In this document: positions 30,916 to 40,021 of the stretch, in pieces | Layout of the letters: each line of letters begins with the position of its first letter | How positions within the stretch are numbered: position 1 is the first letter of the stretch | DNA from: CAADGU01 sp964581605 | GTDB lineage: Bacteria > Chloroflexota > Anaerolineae > Promineifilales > Promineifilaceae | Reading direction: 5' to 3' | DNA: 54,097 nucleotides | NCBI GenBank assembly: GCA_964581605.1 | Contig: CAZOPF010000030.1 | Coordinates: 1 to 54,097 of the forward strand | The notes under the pieces: generated by a model | Told to the model about the DNA's origin: nothing | Database searches by the model: none | Seen by the model: the letters and a program-made list of their open reading frames with translations, nothing else | Translations under genes and position numbers: made by a program

Positions 30916-32364
30916 TCACGGATTACTGTTTACCACCCCCTTTGCCTCCTCCCACAACACATCCAATTCCGTCAGACTCATCTCCGGCATGTGCAGACCA
31001 CGCTGCCGGGCTAACTCTTCCGTCACTTGAAAACGTTGGCTAAATTTGGCATTCGCTTCCCGCAAACAACTTTCCGCGTCCACATCCAGCCAGCGAGCCA
31101 GATTCACCATGACAAACAACAAATCCCCCAACTCCTCCGCCTGCTGTTCAGGATTAGCGGCCGCCTGTAATTCGGCCAATTCTTCCTCCAGTTTGGCGTA
31201 CACACCGGTGATATCCGGCCAATCGAAACCGACCTGGGCCGCTTTGTGCTGAATTTTTTGGGAGCGGGCCAGGGCAGGCAGCGAAAGCGGCACCCCACCC
31301 AATGCTGAGGCTGGTTTTTCTGTTTTTTCTTGTTTTTTGAGCATCTCCCAATTGCGCACCACATGGTCACTGTCGGTCACTGCCCAATCGCCCCACACAT
31401 GGGGATGACGGCGTTTGAGTTTTGTCTCGATCCCGGCAATGATGTCGGTCAGGGCGAAATCTTCCACCTCAGCCGCCATTTGTACCTGCATCAATATGTG
31501 ATAGAGCAAGTCCCCCAACTCTTCTTGCAGGCCGGCCACATCGTCGGCATCCAACGCATCCAGCACTTCACATGCCTCTTCCAGAAATCCGGTTCTCATG
31601 CTCTGTGGCGTCTGTTCCTGATCCCAGGGGCAGCCTTCCGGGCTGCGCAGATGGGCTACCGTTTCCGCCAATGCCATCAGGCTGGAAGCAACCGGCAAGG
31701 CGGGCACATAGAGTGAAGTAAGATGGTCAATATGCGGGCTATGGTCAATAGCATGGAGGGGAACAGATTCAATTTGTTCCCCGGCCGTACCTGCCGCATG
31801 AATGAGATACACGAGGTGCTGGTGGGGGTACACGGCCGTCAACACCATCTTCAACTCACTCGCCAACATCCGGCTGTACACCTGCCCCAATAAAACAGGC
31901 ACATCAGGATTGAGCGGTGGGTAATGAAAACGGGCCATATCCATAGCGTCAAAAATTTGCAGGCCATCAAGTGCGTCTACGCGGACGGCCGTCAACGATG
32001 GCTCCACAAAACTCAAACCGGGGACAATTTTCACCGGTATCTGCTGTTCTGTAGCCCCAGCTACCAGCCGTGTCACGGTAGATTCCCCTACAAAGGGATG
32101 GCCGGGCACAGCATAGATGATCTCCTGATCACGGCCGTGCGCCAACAGCGTCTCTACAATTTGGGCATAAACAGCGTCAAAAGAGGCGGCCGTATCATAA
32201 ACCGCATCAAAAGTGACCACCTGCACCCCGTCCGGCAAATCAGCCACCGCTGGATGGCGTGCTGTCCGCAGATAAACTATCTCCGCCGCCGATAAAATTT
32301 GCCACGCTTCCAGAGTCAGGGTACGGCCGTTGCCCGGCCCCAATCCCACAATTGTGATACTCAT
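30916..32364 (-). CDS. mazG: Tetrapyrrole-methylase-like/MazG fusion (YabN type)
   Basis: A 482-residue two-part protein. The N-terminal half (about 1-220) has the SAM-dependent tetrapyrrole methylase fold (MSITIVGLGPG, AVPGHPFVGESTV). The C-terminal half is MazG nucleoside-triphosphate pyrophosphohydrolase, with LRSPEGCPWDQEQTPQSMR and EExxE-type Mg sites in LEEACEVLDALD and LQEELGDLLYHI, then a second MazG module. This matches Bacillus YabN. It probably removes non-canonical or excess NTPs; the role of the methylase half is unknown in the family. GAGGGTG precedes the ATG. Downstream of the ribosomal cluster and its terminator. Confidence 0.87.
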   Translation of the reverse strand: MSITIVGLGPGNGRTLTLEAWQILSAAEIVYLRTARHPAVADLPDGVQVVTFDAVYDTAASFDAVYAQIVETLLAHGRDQEIIYAVPGHPFVGESTVTRLVAGATEQQIPVKIVPGLSFVEPSLTAVRVDALDGLQIFDAMDMARFHYPPLNPDVPVLLGQVYSRMLASELKMVLTAVYPHQHLVYLIHAAGTAGEQIESVPLHAIDHSPHIDHLTSLYVPALPVASSLMALAETVAHLRSPEGCPWDQEQTPQSMRTGFLEEACEVLDALDADDVAGLQEELGDLLYHILMQVQMAAEVEDFALTDIIAGIETKLKRRHPHVWGDWAVTDSDHVVRNWEMLKKQEKTEKPASALGGVPLSLPALARSQKIQHKAAQVGFDWPDITGVYAKLEEELAELQAAANPEQQAEELGDLLFVMVNLARWLDVDAESCLREANAKFSQRFQVTEELARQRGLHMPEMSLTELDVLWEEAKGVVNSNP

Positions 32365-32415
32365 AAAGCACCCTCAAAACCTTCGCGCTCTTTGCATCCT
32401 CTGTGAATAATCTCC

Positions 32416-32450
32416 AAAACAAAAAGGCGAGTTTATCACTCGCCTGTTTT
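32416..32450 (-). terminator. Intrinsic terminator of the ribosomal cluster
   Basis: Minus strand: AGGCGAGT pairs with ACTCGCCT around a five-base loop and is followed by TTTTTGTTTT. It lies 50 bases after the rpsI stop and closes the long cluster that starts at rpsL. Confidence 0.88.
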
Positions 32451-32501
32451 ACATGGGAAAATCAATCACCAACCGGTCAAAACTGCCGGTGCAAACCCGT
32501 T

Positions 32502-32915
32502 CTACCGTTTGGTATAGGTCGGCGCTTTACGGGCACGTTTCAAACCGGGCTTCTTGCGCTCCTTCACACGGGCGTCTCGCGTCAGATGCCCCTCATTGCG
32601 TAAGGGACTGCGCAAATTCTCATCATATTTCACCAACGCCCGCGCCAATCCTAAACGGACAGCACTGGTTTGCCCGGTAATACCACCGCCTTCAATGTGA
32701 ACACTCACGTCTGCTTTGCCGGTCAATTTGGCATCGCCCAATGGGGCAGCCAAAATCTGGTAATCACCAAAACGGGGAAAATACTCTTTAACGTCTTTCC
32801 CGTTGACGGTGAATGCACCGGTTGCATCCCCATCAACATAAATCCGCACCCGCGCTGACGCACTCTTGCGCCGGCCAATGCCTTCATAATAACGTCTTGT
32901 ATCTGTATCTGCCAT
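32502..32915 (-). CDS. rpsI: Ribosomal protein S9
   Basis: Small-subunit protein of 137 residues contacting P-site tRNA through its C-terminal tail. RYYEGIGRRKSASARVRIY at the start and GLKRARKAPTYTKR at the end are diagnostic; the last residues K-R insert near the P site. ATG 32915 is chosen over an in-frame GTG nine bases earlier, which lies too near the GGAG. Last gene of the cluster, just after rplM, followed by a terminator. Confidence 0.95.
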   Translation of the reverse strand: MADTDTRRYYEGIGRRKSASARVRIYVDGDATGAFTVNGKDVKEYFPRFGDYQILAAPLGDAKLTGKADVSVHIEGGGITGQTSAVRLGLARALVKYDENLRSPLRNEGHLTRDARVKERKKPGLKRARKAPTYTKR

Positions 32916-32932
32916 TTCAGTCACTCTCCTGC

Positions 32933-33361
32933 CTAAATCTCCAACGGTACAGGCTGTTGTGCCTGATGTGGATGCTCCGTACCCTGGTAAATCTTCAATT
33001 TCTTAATCATACGCCGCCCCAGCTTATTCTTGGGCAGCATCCCTTTCACCGCCAATTCCACCGGGCGCGTAGGATAACGTTTCATTTGTTCCCGCAGCGT
33101 CAACTCCGTTAACCCGCCAGGATACCCGGAATGGCGATAATACATCTTCTCATCCATTTTGTTGCCGGTGACATGAATCTTGTCGGCGTTAATGACGATA
33201 ACGTAATCGCCACAATCCACCGAAGGGGAAAAGCCGGGTTTATGTTTGCCACGCAACACGGCCGCCACTCTGGCCGCCAACCGACCCAGCGTTTGCCCGT
33301 CTGCATCTACAACATACCATGTCCGTTCTACATCGGCCGGGTTGGTAATCGTTGTTTTCAT
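32933..33361 (-). CDS. rplM: Ribosomal protein L13
   Basis: Large-subunit early-assembly protein, 142 residues. ERTWYVVDADGQTLGRLAA opens the fold and GDYVIVINADKIHVTGNK is the family signature. ATG 33361 follows GGGAG. It is paired with rpsI 17 bases downstream, the universal L13-S9 pair, and follows truA across a tandem-word element. Confidence 0.96.
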   Translation of the reverse strand: MKTTITNPADVERTWYVVDADGQTLGRLAARVAAVLRGKHKPGFSPSVDCGDYVIVINADKIHVTGNKMDEKMYYRHSGYPGGLTELTLREQMKRYPTRPVELAVKGMLPKNKLGRRMIKKLKIYQGTEHPHQAQQPVPLEI

Positions 33362-33388
33362 TCTAATTCTCCCAAAAATGCTTTGGCG

Positions 33389-33441
33389 ATTTGAGATTGG
33401 GGATTGAATTACAGCCAATCTCAAATCTCAAATCTCAAATT
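33389..33441. repeat. gagattt-word element at the truA stop
   Basis: Tandem 7-base words (aatctca) with a partial inverted half (tttgagattggggattg). On the minus strand they encode the final residues LRFEI and the TGA of truA and then fold into a hairpin before rplM. Confidence 0.65.
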
Positions 33442-34176
33442 ATCATAAGTAACGGATACCAGGCATAAGCCCTGTGCCGGAGCTGTGGGGCCAGCCATCG
33501 CTCGCGCCTGGCTCTGAAAAGCCGTTACAAAATCATCACCTGTCCAGGAACCCTCTCCCACCAATTTCAAAGAGCCAACGATGCTGCGCACCATGTGGTA
33601 CAAAAACGCATTAGCCTCAATAAAAAAGAGCAGATTGTCTCCCTGCTGCCGCCAGTGTGCCGAAAACACCTGCCGCACACTGTTTTCACCCTTTGGCGGC
33701 TGACCGAAAGTGGCAAAGTTATGTTCGCCAATCAGCACGGCCGTCGCCACATTCATTTGCTCGATGTCTAATGGCCGGGGCACGTGCCAGCTATAGAGCC
33801 TGGCTAACGGCCATCGCGTGGGCGTATTCCCTATCACATAATGATACGCCCGCCGCTTGGCATCAAACCGGGGGTGAAATGAAGAAGGTACCTCTTTCAG
33901 TTGTAAAACAGCTATATCATCCGGCAGGTTTACATTCAGCGCATTTTGCAAAGCCTCCGGGCCATGCCGCCATTCAATTGTAAACCCGACCACCTGCCCC
34001 AGCGCATGAACTCCAGCATCGGTACGTCCTGCGCCAGTTACTGTCACCTGCTGCTGCGTAATCTGGTAGACCGCCTCTTCCAGTTTGCTCTGGATGGTTG
34101 GTTGATCAGCCTTTTGCCGTTGAAAACCATAATACGCTGTGCCATCATACGTCAGCAGAGCAGCAAATTGGGGCAA
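33421..34176 (-). CDS. truA: tRNA pseudouridine(38-40) synthase
   Basis: 251-residue enzyme that isomerises uridines 38-40 of the anticodon arm. It opens QFAALLTYDGTAYYGFQRQ and has the catalytic Asp in GAGRTDAGVHALGQV. The C-terminal half shows HNFATF and NAFLYHMVRSIVG. The start is TTG at 34176, six bases after GAGGA, which itself lies in the end of rplQ; no ATG fits. Its last residues are encoded by a tandem-word element. It lies between rplQ and rplM, a common site. Confidence 0.93.
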   Translation of the reverse strand: MPQFAALLTYDGTAYYGFQRQKADQPTIQSKLEEAVYQITQQQVTVTGAGRTDAGVHALGQVVGFTIEWRHGPEALQNALNVNLPDDIAVLQLKEVPSSFHPRFDAKRRAYHYVIGNTPTRWPLARLYSWHVPRPLDIEQMNVATAVLIGEHNFATFGQPPKGENSVRQVFSAHWRQQGDNLLFFIEANAFLYHMVRSIVGSLKLVGEGSWTGDDFVTAFQSQARAMAGPTAPAQGLCLVSVTYDNLRFEI

Positions 34177-34179
34177 AAG

Positions 34180-34605
34180 TTAATCCTCAACCAGCATCAG
34201 CATGGCCATATCGGCATTATCACCGGCCCGTTTACCGATTTTGACCAGGCGGGTGTAACCACCGGGGCGATCCATGTAACGAGGAGCCACGTCGTCAAAG
34301 AGTTTCTTTACAACATCCACCTCTTCTACATTTCCATCGTCATCTTTTACCAGGCGATAACGGGCAATCCGGGCCGCGGCGAGGCGGCGTGCGTGAATTT
34401 CTTGCGCCGGATTTTCTTTACCGCTGGTAATGCCCCGTTTTGCCAGGGTGATCATTTTTTCGGCCGTCGGCCGTAACATACGGGCTTTTGCTTCTGTCGT
34501 TAAGACTTGTTCGTAGCAAATCAGGTCAGAAACCATATTCTTCCGCAAAGCATTGCGGTGCCCTGTGCTACGATTGAGCCTACGACCATGTACTCTATGT
34601 CGCAT
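34180..34605 (-). CDS. rplQ: Ribosomal protein L17
   Basis: Large-subunit protein, 141 residues against the usual 115-130. MRHRVHGRRLNRSTGHRNAL is diagnostic. It is longer because of an acidic loop (VKDDDGNVEEVDV) and a C-terminal stretch, RPGGYTRLVKIGKRAGDNA. It follows rpoA by 35 bases in the alpha operon and is three bases from truA, whose ribosome-binding site it contains. Confidence 0.95.
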   Translation of the reverse strand: MRHRVHGRRLNRSTGHRNALRKNMVSDLICYEQVLTTEAKARMLRPTAEKMITLAKRGITSGKENPAQEIHARRLAAARIARYRLVKDDDGNVEEVDVVKKLFDDVAPRYMDRPGGYTRLVKIGKRAGDNADMAMLMLVED

Positions 34606-34640
34606 TATCGTTACCTCGTTCTATCCAGTGACGGCCGTAC

Positions 34641-35603
34641 TCAGGCCTTGTCCCCATCTTCCTCCGGCAAAAAGCCTTTCGCCCGTAATTGGGCTTTCAG
34701 CTCATCCAGAGATTTTTCACCAAAGTTGCGGATCGCCAGCATCGTTTCTTCGCCACGATCCAGCATATCGAGCATCTCGCCTACTTTGGTGATGCCGGTA
34801 CGTTTCAAAGAGTTAAAGACGCGCACGCTCAAATCTAGCTGCTCAATGGGCGTGTCGTAGAGTTCGTTGGGAATAGAACCCTCTTCCTCTTCTTCCACCA
34901 CTTCCGGCATAAACGTTTCTTCGCTCACACCGGCAATCGGCCGTAGCACCTGCATCATAATCTGGGCAGACTGCGCCAGCGCATCTTCTGGTTTGATAGT
35001 ACCGTCCGTCCAGATTTGCATCACAACACGGTCATAATCCGCCACCTGGCCGACGCGGGTCTTTTCCACTTCGTAGCCTACGCGGCGGATGGGGCTGTAG
35101 ATGGCGTCCACCGGTAGTTCACCAATGGGCAAACGGCCCCGTTCTTCAGCCGGTGAGTAGCCCCGTCCGGTTTCGGCCGTCATCTCAATTTCCAGAAAAG
35201 CGTCATCGGAGTCAACGGTGAACAGGTACAAATCGGGGTTAACGACTTCTACTTCCGGTGGTGTTTGCAAGTCGGCGGCCGTAACCGTACCCGCACCATG
35301 CACTTCCAGACGCAGCCGGGCGGTGTCCGTGCCATGCAATTTCAGGCGCAGTTGTTTCACATTGAGGATCAACTGCATCATATCTTCACGCACATGCTCG
35401 ATAGCAGAAAACTCGTGGGGCACATCCGTCACCCGAATTGAGGTAACGGCCGCGCCCGGCAACGAAGCTAACAAAACACGGCGCAGCGAATTACCCAGGG
35501 TCGTACCGTACCCTCTTTCTAAGGGGCCAACAACAAAACGGCCGTAATCCTGGGACATCGCAGTGCTTTCAATTTTGGGCAAAATCAGGTTGTTAATAGC
35601 CAA
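34641..35603 (-). CDS. rpoA: RNA polymerase alpha subunit
   Basis: Assembly subunit of RNA polymerase, 320 residues. The N-terminal domain has GPLERGYGTTLGNSLRRVLL and VPHEFSAIEHVREDM. The C-terminal domain, which contacts promoters and activators, reads LDLSVRVFNSLKRTGITKVG. An acidic linker (EVVEEEEEGS) joins them. The start is TTG at 35603, eight bases after GGGAGG. It follows rpsD in the standard order. Confidence 0.97.
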   Translation of the reverse strand: MAINNLILPKIESTAMSQDYGRFVVGPLERGYGTTLGNSLRRVLLASLPGAAVTSIRVTDVPHEFSAIEHVREDMMQLILNVKQLRLKLHGTDTARLRLEVHGAGTVTAADLQTPPEVEVVNPDLYLFTVDSDDAFLEIEMTAETGRGYSPAEERGRLPIGELPVDAIYSPIRRVGYEVEKTRVGQVADYDRVVMQIWTDGTIKPEDALAQSAQIMMQVLRPIAGVSEETFMPEVVEEEEEGSIPNELYDTPIEQLDLSVRVFNSLKRTGITKVGEMLDMLDRGEETMLAIRNFGEKSLDELKAQLRAKGFLPEEDGDKA

Positions 35604-35645
35604 CGTAAAAACCTCCCTAAAAACGAGTAAGGACAGTGAACCAGA

Positions 35646-36287
35646 TTAACGCCGGGAATAGTATTCCACGACCAACTGTTCGTTAATGGAAACATCCATA
35701 TCTTCCCGCGCCGGGAAGTTTTTCACTGTAGCTGACAGGTTTTTAACGTCTAGTGCCAGCCAATCAGGAACCCGGCGATCATCCAGGTCCTGCCGCAATA
35801 CTTTGAAATAGGTGCGCCCAGCGCTTTCGGGGCGAATGGTGATCACATCACCGGGTTTCACCAGAGCAGAGGGAACGTCAATTTTACGGCCGTTCAGCAT
35901 AAAATGGCCGTGGCTCACCAACTGCCGCGCCTGCGCCCGCGAATCAGCCAACCCCAGGCGATAGATCACATTGTCCATACGGGTTTCCAGCAGCACCAAT
36001 AAATTGGTACCAGTCAAACCCACCTGCCGGGTGGCTTTGCGGAAATAGCGGCTAAACTGCCGTTCGTAGACACCATAAATGCGGCGCGCTTTTTGTTTTT
36101 CGCGCAGTTGCATCAGGTAGTCTGAGGCACGGCCCCGGCGGAACTGGGTATCACGGCCGTGTTGCCCCGGCGGGTACGAACGGCGCTCAAACGAACATTT
36201 CGGGGTTAAGCACCGTGACCCTTTCAAAAACAACTTCTCGCCTTCACGGCGACAAAGTTTACAAACTGGATCAGTATGTCTTGCCAA
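35646..36287 (-). CDS. rpsD: Ribosomal protein S4
   Basis: Primary 16S-binding assembly protein, 213 residues. The N-terminus carries four Cys (DPVCKLCRREG, SRCLTPKCSF), so it is the zinc-containing form. The S4 RNA-binding domain follows (RLDN-like: ETRMDNVIYRLGLADSRAQA). The start is TTG at 36287, six bases after GGAGGT. In many bacteria S4 represses the alpha operon; no matching leader could be recognised. Confidence 0.96.
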   Translation of the reverse strand: MARHTDPVCKLCRREGEKLFLKGSRCLTPKCSFERRSYPPGQHGRDTQFRRGRASDYLMQLREKQKARRIYGVYERQFSRYFRKATRQVGLTGTNLLVLLETRMDNVIYRLGLADSRAQARQLVSHGHFMLNGRKIDVPSALVKPGDVITIRPESAGRTYFKVLRQDLDDRRVPDWLALDVKNLSATVKNFPAREDMDVSINEQLVVEYYSRR

Positions 36288-36386
36288 CTTTATACCTCCA
36301 TATAGATTCAGAGAGGTTTACAGGCTTGGCAACCCGTCTTCCCTCTCAAATGTAAGCAGGACAATTTGGAAAATTGTCCCAAAATG

Positions 36387-36779
36387 TTACACGCGCCGTC
36401 TTTTCTTAGGGCGGCAGCCATTATGCGGCACCGGCGTAATATCCCGGATACTCCGCACTTTGATACCCGAAGATTGCAATGAACGAATAGCTTGCTCCCG
36501 GCCAGGGCCAGGGCCATTGATGATAACATCCATCTCTTGCATTCCGTTGTCGTGCGCTTCTTTGGCTGCATTTTGAGCTGCCAACCGGGCCGCATACGGT
36601 GTACTTTTGCGCGAACCTTTGAAACCGGCATGGCCGGCGCTCGACCAGGAAACAGTATTCCCATTGGTATCGGTAATTGTGACGATGGTGTTGTTAAAGG
36701 TGGCATACACATGCGCCTGACCTTCAGAAACCATCTTTTTTGCTTTCTTACGAGTTTGTGCCTGTCTTCTACGTCCCAT
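36387..36779 (-). CDS. rpsK: Ribosomal protein S11
   Basis: Platform protein of the small subunit, 130 residues. GQAHVYATFNNTIVTITDTNG and the C-terminal IRDITPVPHNGCRPKKRRRV are diagnostic. The Asn-Gly in PHNGC is the site that is isomerised to isoaspartate in E. coli. ATG 36779 is chosen because upstream in-frame codons translate a tandem-word hairpin element. Confidence 0.96.
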   Translation of the reverse strand: MGRRRQAQTRKKAKKMVSEGQAHVYATFNNTIVTITDTNGNTVSWSSAGHAGFKGSRKSTPYAARLAAQNAAKEAHDNGMQEMDVIINGPGPGREQAIRSLQSSGIKVRSIRDITPVPHNGCRPKKRRRV

Positions 36780-36797
36780 ATTTCTCCCTGAGAAAGA

Positions 36798-36870
36798 AGT
36801 GTTCAAGTGTTTTGGTGTTGAAGTGCTTACGTAAATACCTGAACACTTGAACACCTGATCACTTGATCAC
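36798..36870. repeat. Hairpin element of aagtgttc words between rpsM and rpsK
   Basis: Words aagtgttc/aagtgttt on the left complement gaacacttgaacacc on the right. It starts four bases after the TAA of rpsM and ends shortly before rpsK, so it lies inside an operon and cannot be a full terminator. Confidence 0.7.
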
Positions 36871-36873
36871 AAA

Positions 36874-37254
36874 TTACTTGCCCTTACGACGGCCGCGTCC
36901 GGCAACCGTCTTCTTCGGCCCCTTGCGCGTGCGGGCATTGGTACGTGTTCGCTGACCACGCACAGGCAAATGGCGGCGATGGCGCAAACCACGATAACAG
37001 CCAATTTCGGACAGCCGTTTAATGTTCAGGTTCACTTCACGGCGCAAATCCCCTTCTACCACACATTCACTGTCAATGATCTGGCGCAGTTGCGACACTT
37101 CAGATTCTGACAAATCCTTAACGCGGGTATCAGGGTTGATGCCAGCCTGCTGCAAAATGTGCTGGCTGGTTGCCCGACCAATGCCATAGATGTAGGTCAA
37201 ACTTACTTCGACCCGTTTATCACGCGGAATATCAATACCAGCTATACGAGCCAT
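36874..37254 (-). CDS. rpsM: Ribosomal protein S13
   Basis: Head protein contacting the large subunit and P-site tRNA, 126 residues. ARIAGIDIPRDKRVEVSLTY opens it and GLRHRRHLPVRGQRTRTNAR is the signature; the C-terminal tail is very basic (KGPKKTVAGRGRRKGK). It follows rpmJ by six bases. Confidence 0.97.
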   Translation of the reverse strand: MARIAGIDIPRDKRVEVSLTYIYGIGRATSQHILQQAGINPDTRVKDLSESEVSQLRQIIDSECVVEGDLRREVNLNIKRLSEIGCYRGLRHRRHLPVRGQRTRTNARTRKGPKKTVAGRGRRKGK

Positions 37255-37260
37255 AATTCT

Positions 37261-37374
37261 TTACCCCTGACGTTGTTTGTGGTTTGGATCCACACAAATA
37301 ACACGCACAACACCCTTGCGCTTAATGATTTTACATTTTGGACAACGACGTTTTACCGACGATGTAACTTTCAT
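37261..37374 (-). CDS. rpmJ: Ribosomal protein L36
   Basis: A 37-residue zinc-ribbon protein of the large subunit. MKVTSSVKRRCPKCKII, then VICVDPNHKQRQG; the Cys-Cys and Cys-His ligands (CPKC, C...H) are all kept. It lies between adk and rpsM, where infA and map would usually be found as well; neither is seen in the gap upstream. Confidence 0.95.
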   Translation of the reverse strand: MKVTSSVKRRCPKCKIIKRKGVVRVICVDPNHKQRQG

Positions 37375-37550
37375 GACAATTACTCCTACCAACAAATGAT
37401 GACGGGGGTCACGGCCGTAACCATCCCCAGCCACCACTCTTTATCTTTTCAGGCAACATTGATGGGTTGCATACAGCAACCACCTATTTTGCCATCAATC
37501 ATTGTTTTCGTCCAGAAAATGGGTCAGAAAACCCTCTTCCCATTAACCGC

Positions 37551-38132
37551 TTATGAACTTGCCACCGCTATCTGCTGCAAAAGTTCAGCCTGCACCACCT
37601 CAACCGGCCGGTCGCCGTCAATTTCCACCAACAAACCACGCGCCTTATAGTGTGCCAGCAAGGGCGCGGTAGCTTCTTGATAGACCATCATCCGGTGGCG
37701 AATCGTCTCTTCGTTGTCATCCGCTCGCCCTTCAATTTCGGCCCGTTTTTGCAGCCGCGCCACCAACACCTCCGCATCTACGTGGATGTGCGGGACGATG
37801 TTGATTTTTGCGCCAAAATCTTGGGCCAGCATCTGATCCAGGGCATCAGCCTGGGCTACCGTGCGTGGGAAACCATCCAAAATAACCCCTTTGGCGCAAT
37901 CTGGTTGAGCCAGGCGATCTTTTACCATCGCTACGGTCACTTCATCTGGCACGAGCGCACCTCTTTGCATATAAGAGTTAGCCAGTTGACCCAGTTCCGT
38001 TTGATTCTTCAAGTTTGCCCGAAACAAATCGCCCGTAGCCACCTGGGGTAAGCCAAGTTTTTCTTGTAGCAGCTTTGCCTGGGTGCCTTTGCCGGCACCA
38101 GGCGCACCCATCAAGACAATAAACGTAGCCAT
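37551..38132 (-). CDS. adk: Adenylate kinase
   Basis: 193-residue enzyme balancing ATP, ADP and AMP. P-loop GAPGAGKGTQA, AMP-site TGDLFRANL and LDGFPRTVAQAD, and a short LID region (RAEIEGRADDNEETIRHR) without the zinc Cys set. The short form is typical of some phyla. Its ATG lies one base after the secY stop, implying coupling. Confidence 0.96.
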   Translation of the reverse strand: MATFIVLMGAPGAGKGTQAKLLQEKLGLPQVATGDLFRANLKNQTELGQLANSYMQRGALVPDEVTVAMVKDRLAQPDCAKGVILDGFPRTVAQADALDQMLAQDFGAKINIVPHIHVDAEVLVARLQKRAEIEGRADDNEETIRHRMMVYQEATAPLLAHYKARGLLVEIDGDRPVEVVQAELLQQIAVASS

Positions 38133-38133
38133 T

Positions 38134-39498
38134 TTAGAGGAAACCCTCGTACTGCCGCATCAGCAACTGCGATTCAAGCTGACGCATCGTATCAATGACC
38201 ACACCTACAATGATGATCAAACCAGAGCCACTGACGACCAGCACCGCGTTTTGCAAGCCAGGAATACCCAATACCCAACCAATAAACTGCATGATACCGG
38301 GCAAAATCGCAATCGTGCCCAGGAAAACAGCCCCGGCAAAGGTAATACGCCGCACCACAGCCATAATGTACATCTCTGTGCGTTTGCCAGGCCGAATCCC
38401 AGGAATAAACCCACCCTGGCGTTGTAATGTTTGCGGAATGTTCTGCTGCCGCACCATCACATCGGTGTAGAAGAAGGTAAAACCAACGACCAGCAGGAAG
38501 AAGATGAGCCAATACAGATAGAAGCCAATACTACCCGGATCTTGATTGGCAAAACCGGCGATACTTTGGGCCACATTGGCCACAAACTCGTTGCTGCTGT
38601 TGACGAAAATTCCAGCGATCAGGGGCGGGAAGATGACAATGGAGTTGGCGAAGATGATCGGGATCATCCCGGCCGTATTCACCTTGAGCGGCACATAGCT
38701 GCTTTGCCCCTGGTACACTTTACGGCCGCGCACGCGACGGCCATATTGCACCGGTATACGCCTCTGCCCTTCCTGTACCACCACGATCACCACCAGGGTG
38801 GCAATGGTGATAAGGACAAAAGCAATCACCGTAAAAGCTGTTTGTGCAGTCGTATTGTCCGGCGCAAATAGCTGCGCCAACCCCGGCAAAATACCGGCCA
38901 CGATCCCACTGAAAATGATCAGGGAAATCCCTTGTCCAATACCATCCTCTGTAATCAACTCACCTAACCAGATGGCAAACATCGTGCCGCCCAACATAGC
39001 AAACAAGGTAGTCAAAGTAGGCAAAATCTGACCAGCCTCAAAACCAAAATTGGGCATGATGAATTCCAAACCATCCGCACCTAAACTATAACCGACCAGC
39101 CGAATCTGACCGATGGCTTGCAAAAGCGCCAATGGGACTGTCAGGTAATAAGTATAACGGTTTATCTTGTTCCGACCGGTTTCGCCTTCACTCTGCAACT
39201 CTTGAAAATGGGGAATAATGGGCGTCAACAGTTGAATGATAATGGAGGCCGTAATGTACGGATACACCCCCATGGCCATTACCGAAAAGTTCCGCACCGC
39301 CCCACCGGATAACAGGTCTAAAAAGCCTACCACGGCATTCGGGCTGGTTTGTTGCGTAAAAATTGTCCAGGCTTCCAGATTTACACCCGGCACCGGGATG
39401 TTGGCCGCCAGCCGGTATACGATTAGCAGACCGATGGTGAATAGAATCCGTCGGCGCAGATCGGGTAAGGCAAAAGCGGCACGCATTGATTCAATCAT
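38134..39498 (-). CDS. secY: Preprotein translocase subunit SecY
   Basis: Central channel of the Sec translocon, 454 residues, ten membrane helices. The N-terminus has RILFTIGLLIVYRLAANIPV. A conserved plug follows (LLSGGAVRNFSVMAMGVYPY), and the cytosolic loop has RRIPVQYGRRVRGRK for ribosome/SecA contact. Standard position after rplO and before adk. ATG follows GAGGAG. Confidence 0.97.
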   Translation of the reverse strand: MIESMRAAFALPDLRRRILFTIGLLIVYRLAANIPVPGVNLEAWTIFTQQTSPNAVVGFLDLLSGGAVRNFSVMAMGVYPYITASIIIQLLTPIIPHFQELQSEGETGRNKINRYTYYLTVPLALLQAIGQIRLVGYSLGADGLEFIMPNFGFEAGQILPTLTTLFAMLGGTMFAIWLGELITEDGIGQGISLIIFSGIVAGILPGLAQLFAPDNTTAQTAFTVIAFVLITIATLVVIVVVQEGQRRIPVQYGRRVRGRKVYQGQSSYVPLKVNTAGMIPIIFANSIVIFPPLIAGIFVNSSNEFVANVAQSIAGFANQDPGSIGFYLYWLIFFLLVVGFTFFYTDVMVRQQNIPQTLQRQGGFIPGIRPGKRTEMYIMAVVRRITFAGAVFLGTIAILPGIMQFIGWVLGIPGLQNAVLVVSGSGLIIIVGVVIDTMRQLESQLLMRQYEGFL

Positions 39499-39561
39499 AG
39501 TTGCTCCTCACTTCCTCGTGACGACTGGAGTGGCAGGTTTGTAACCGTGCCACCACCAGTC

Positions 39562-40020
39562 TCAGTCTGCAAAAGGCAGCACTTGCACAGTACCGCCCGC
39601 CGCTTCAATTTTGCTTTTGGCCGATTCAGAAAAGCGGTGTGCTTTGACGGTCAATTTGGCGTTCAGTTCACCATCACCCAGGATAACAACCGGGTCTGTT
39701 GATTTTTTGATCAAGCCAACCGCCGCCATTACCTCTGGCGTCACCTCAATATCACCAAAATCTATTTCATTCAGGCTGCCCAGATTGACAGGTTTGTAAT
39801 AGATTTTGCGAATGTTGGTAAAACCACGTTTGAAGGGCAAACGACGGGCCAATGGTAATTGACCACCTTCAAAGTATTTGCCTTTGCCACCGCCACTGCG
39901 GGCATTCTGACCTTTGGTACCCCGGCCGGCAGTTTTACCCTGCCCGGCAGAAATACCACGACCCACTCGCTTGCGCTTTTTCTTCGATCCTTCATCGGGG
40001 CGCAGATCGTGTATTTTCAT
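39562..40020 (-). CDS. rplO: Ribosomal protein L15
   Basis: Large-subunit protein, 152 residues. It begins KIHDLRPDEGSKKKRKRVGR, followed by the Gly-rich extension GISAGQGKTAGRGTKGQNAR that threads into 23S rRNA. The signature near the end reads VILGDGELNAKLTVKAHRFS. It lies between rpmD and secY. Confidence 0.97.
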   Translation of the reverse strand: MKIHDLRPDEGSKKKRKRVGRGISAGQGKTAGRGTKGQNARSGGGKGKYFEGGQLPLARRLPFKRGFTNIRKIYYKPVNLGSLNEIDFGDIEVTPEVMAAVGLIKKSTDPVVILGDGELNAKLTVKAHRFSESAKSKIEAAGGTVQVLPFAD

Positions 40021-40021
40021 C

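Noticed and set aside
37375..37550. A hidden infA gene between adk and rpmJ
   Set aside because: Both strands were read; no frame with the IF-1 fold pattern occurs, only short frames.
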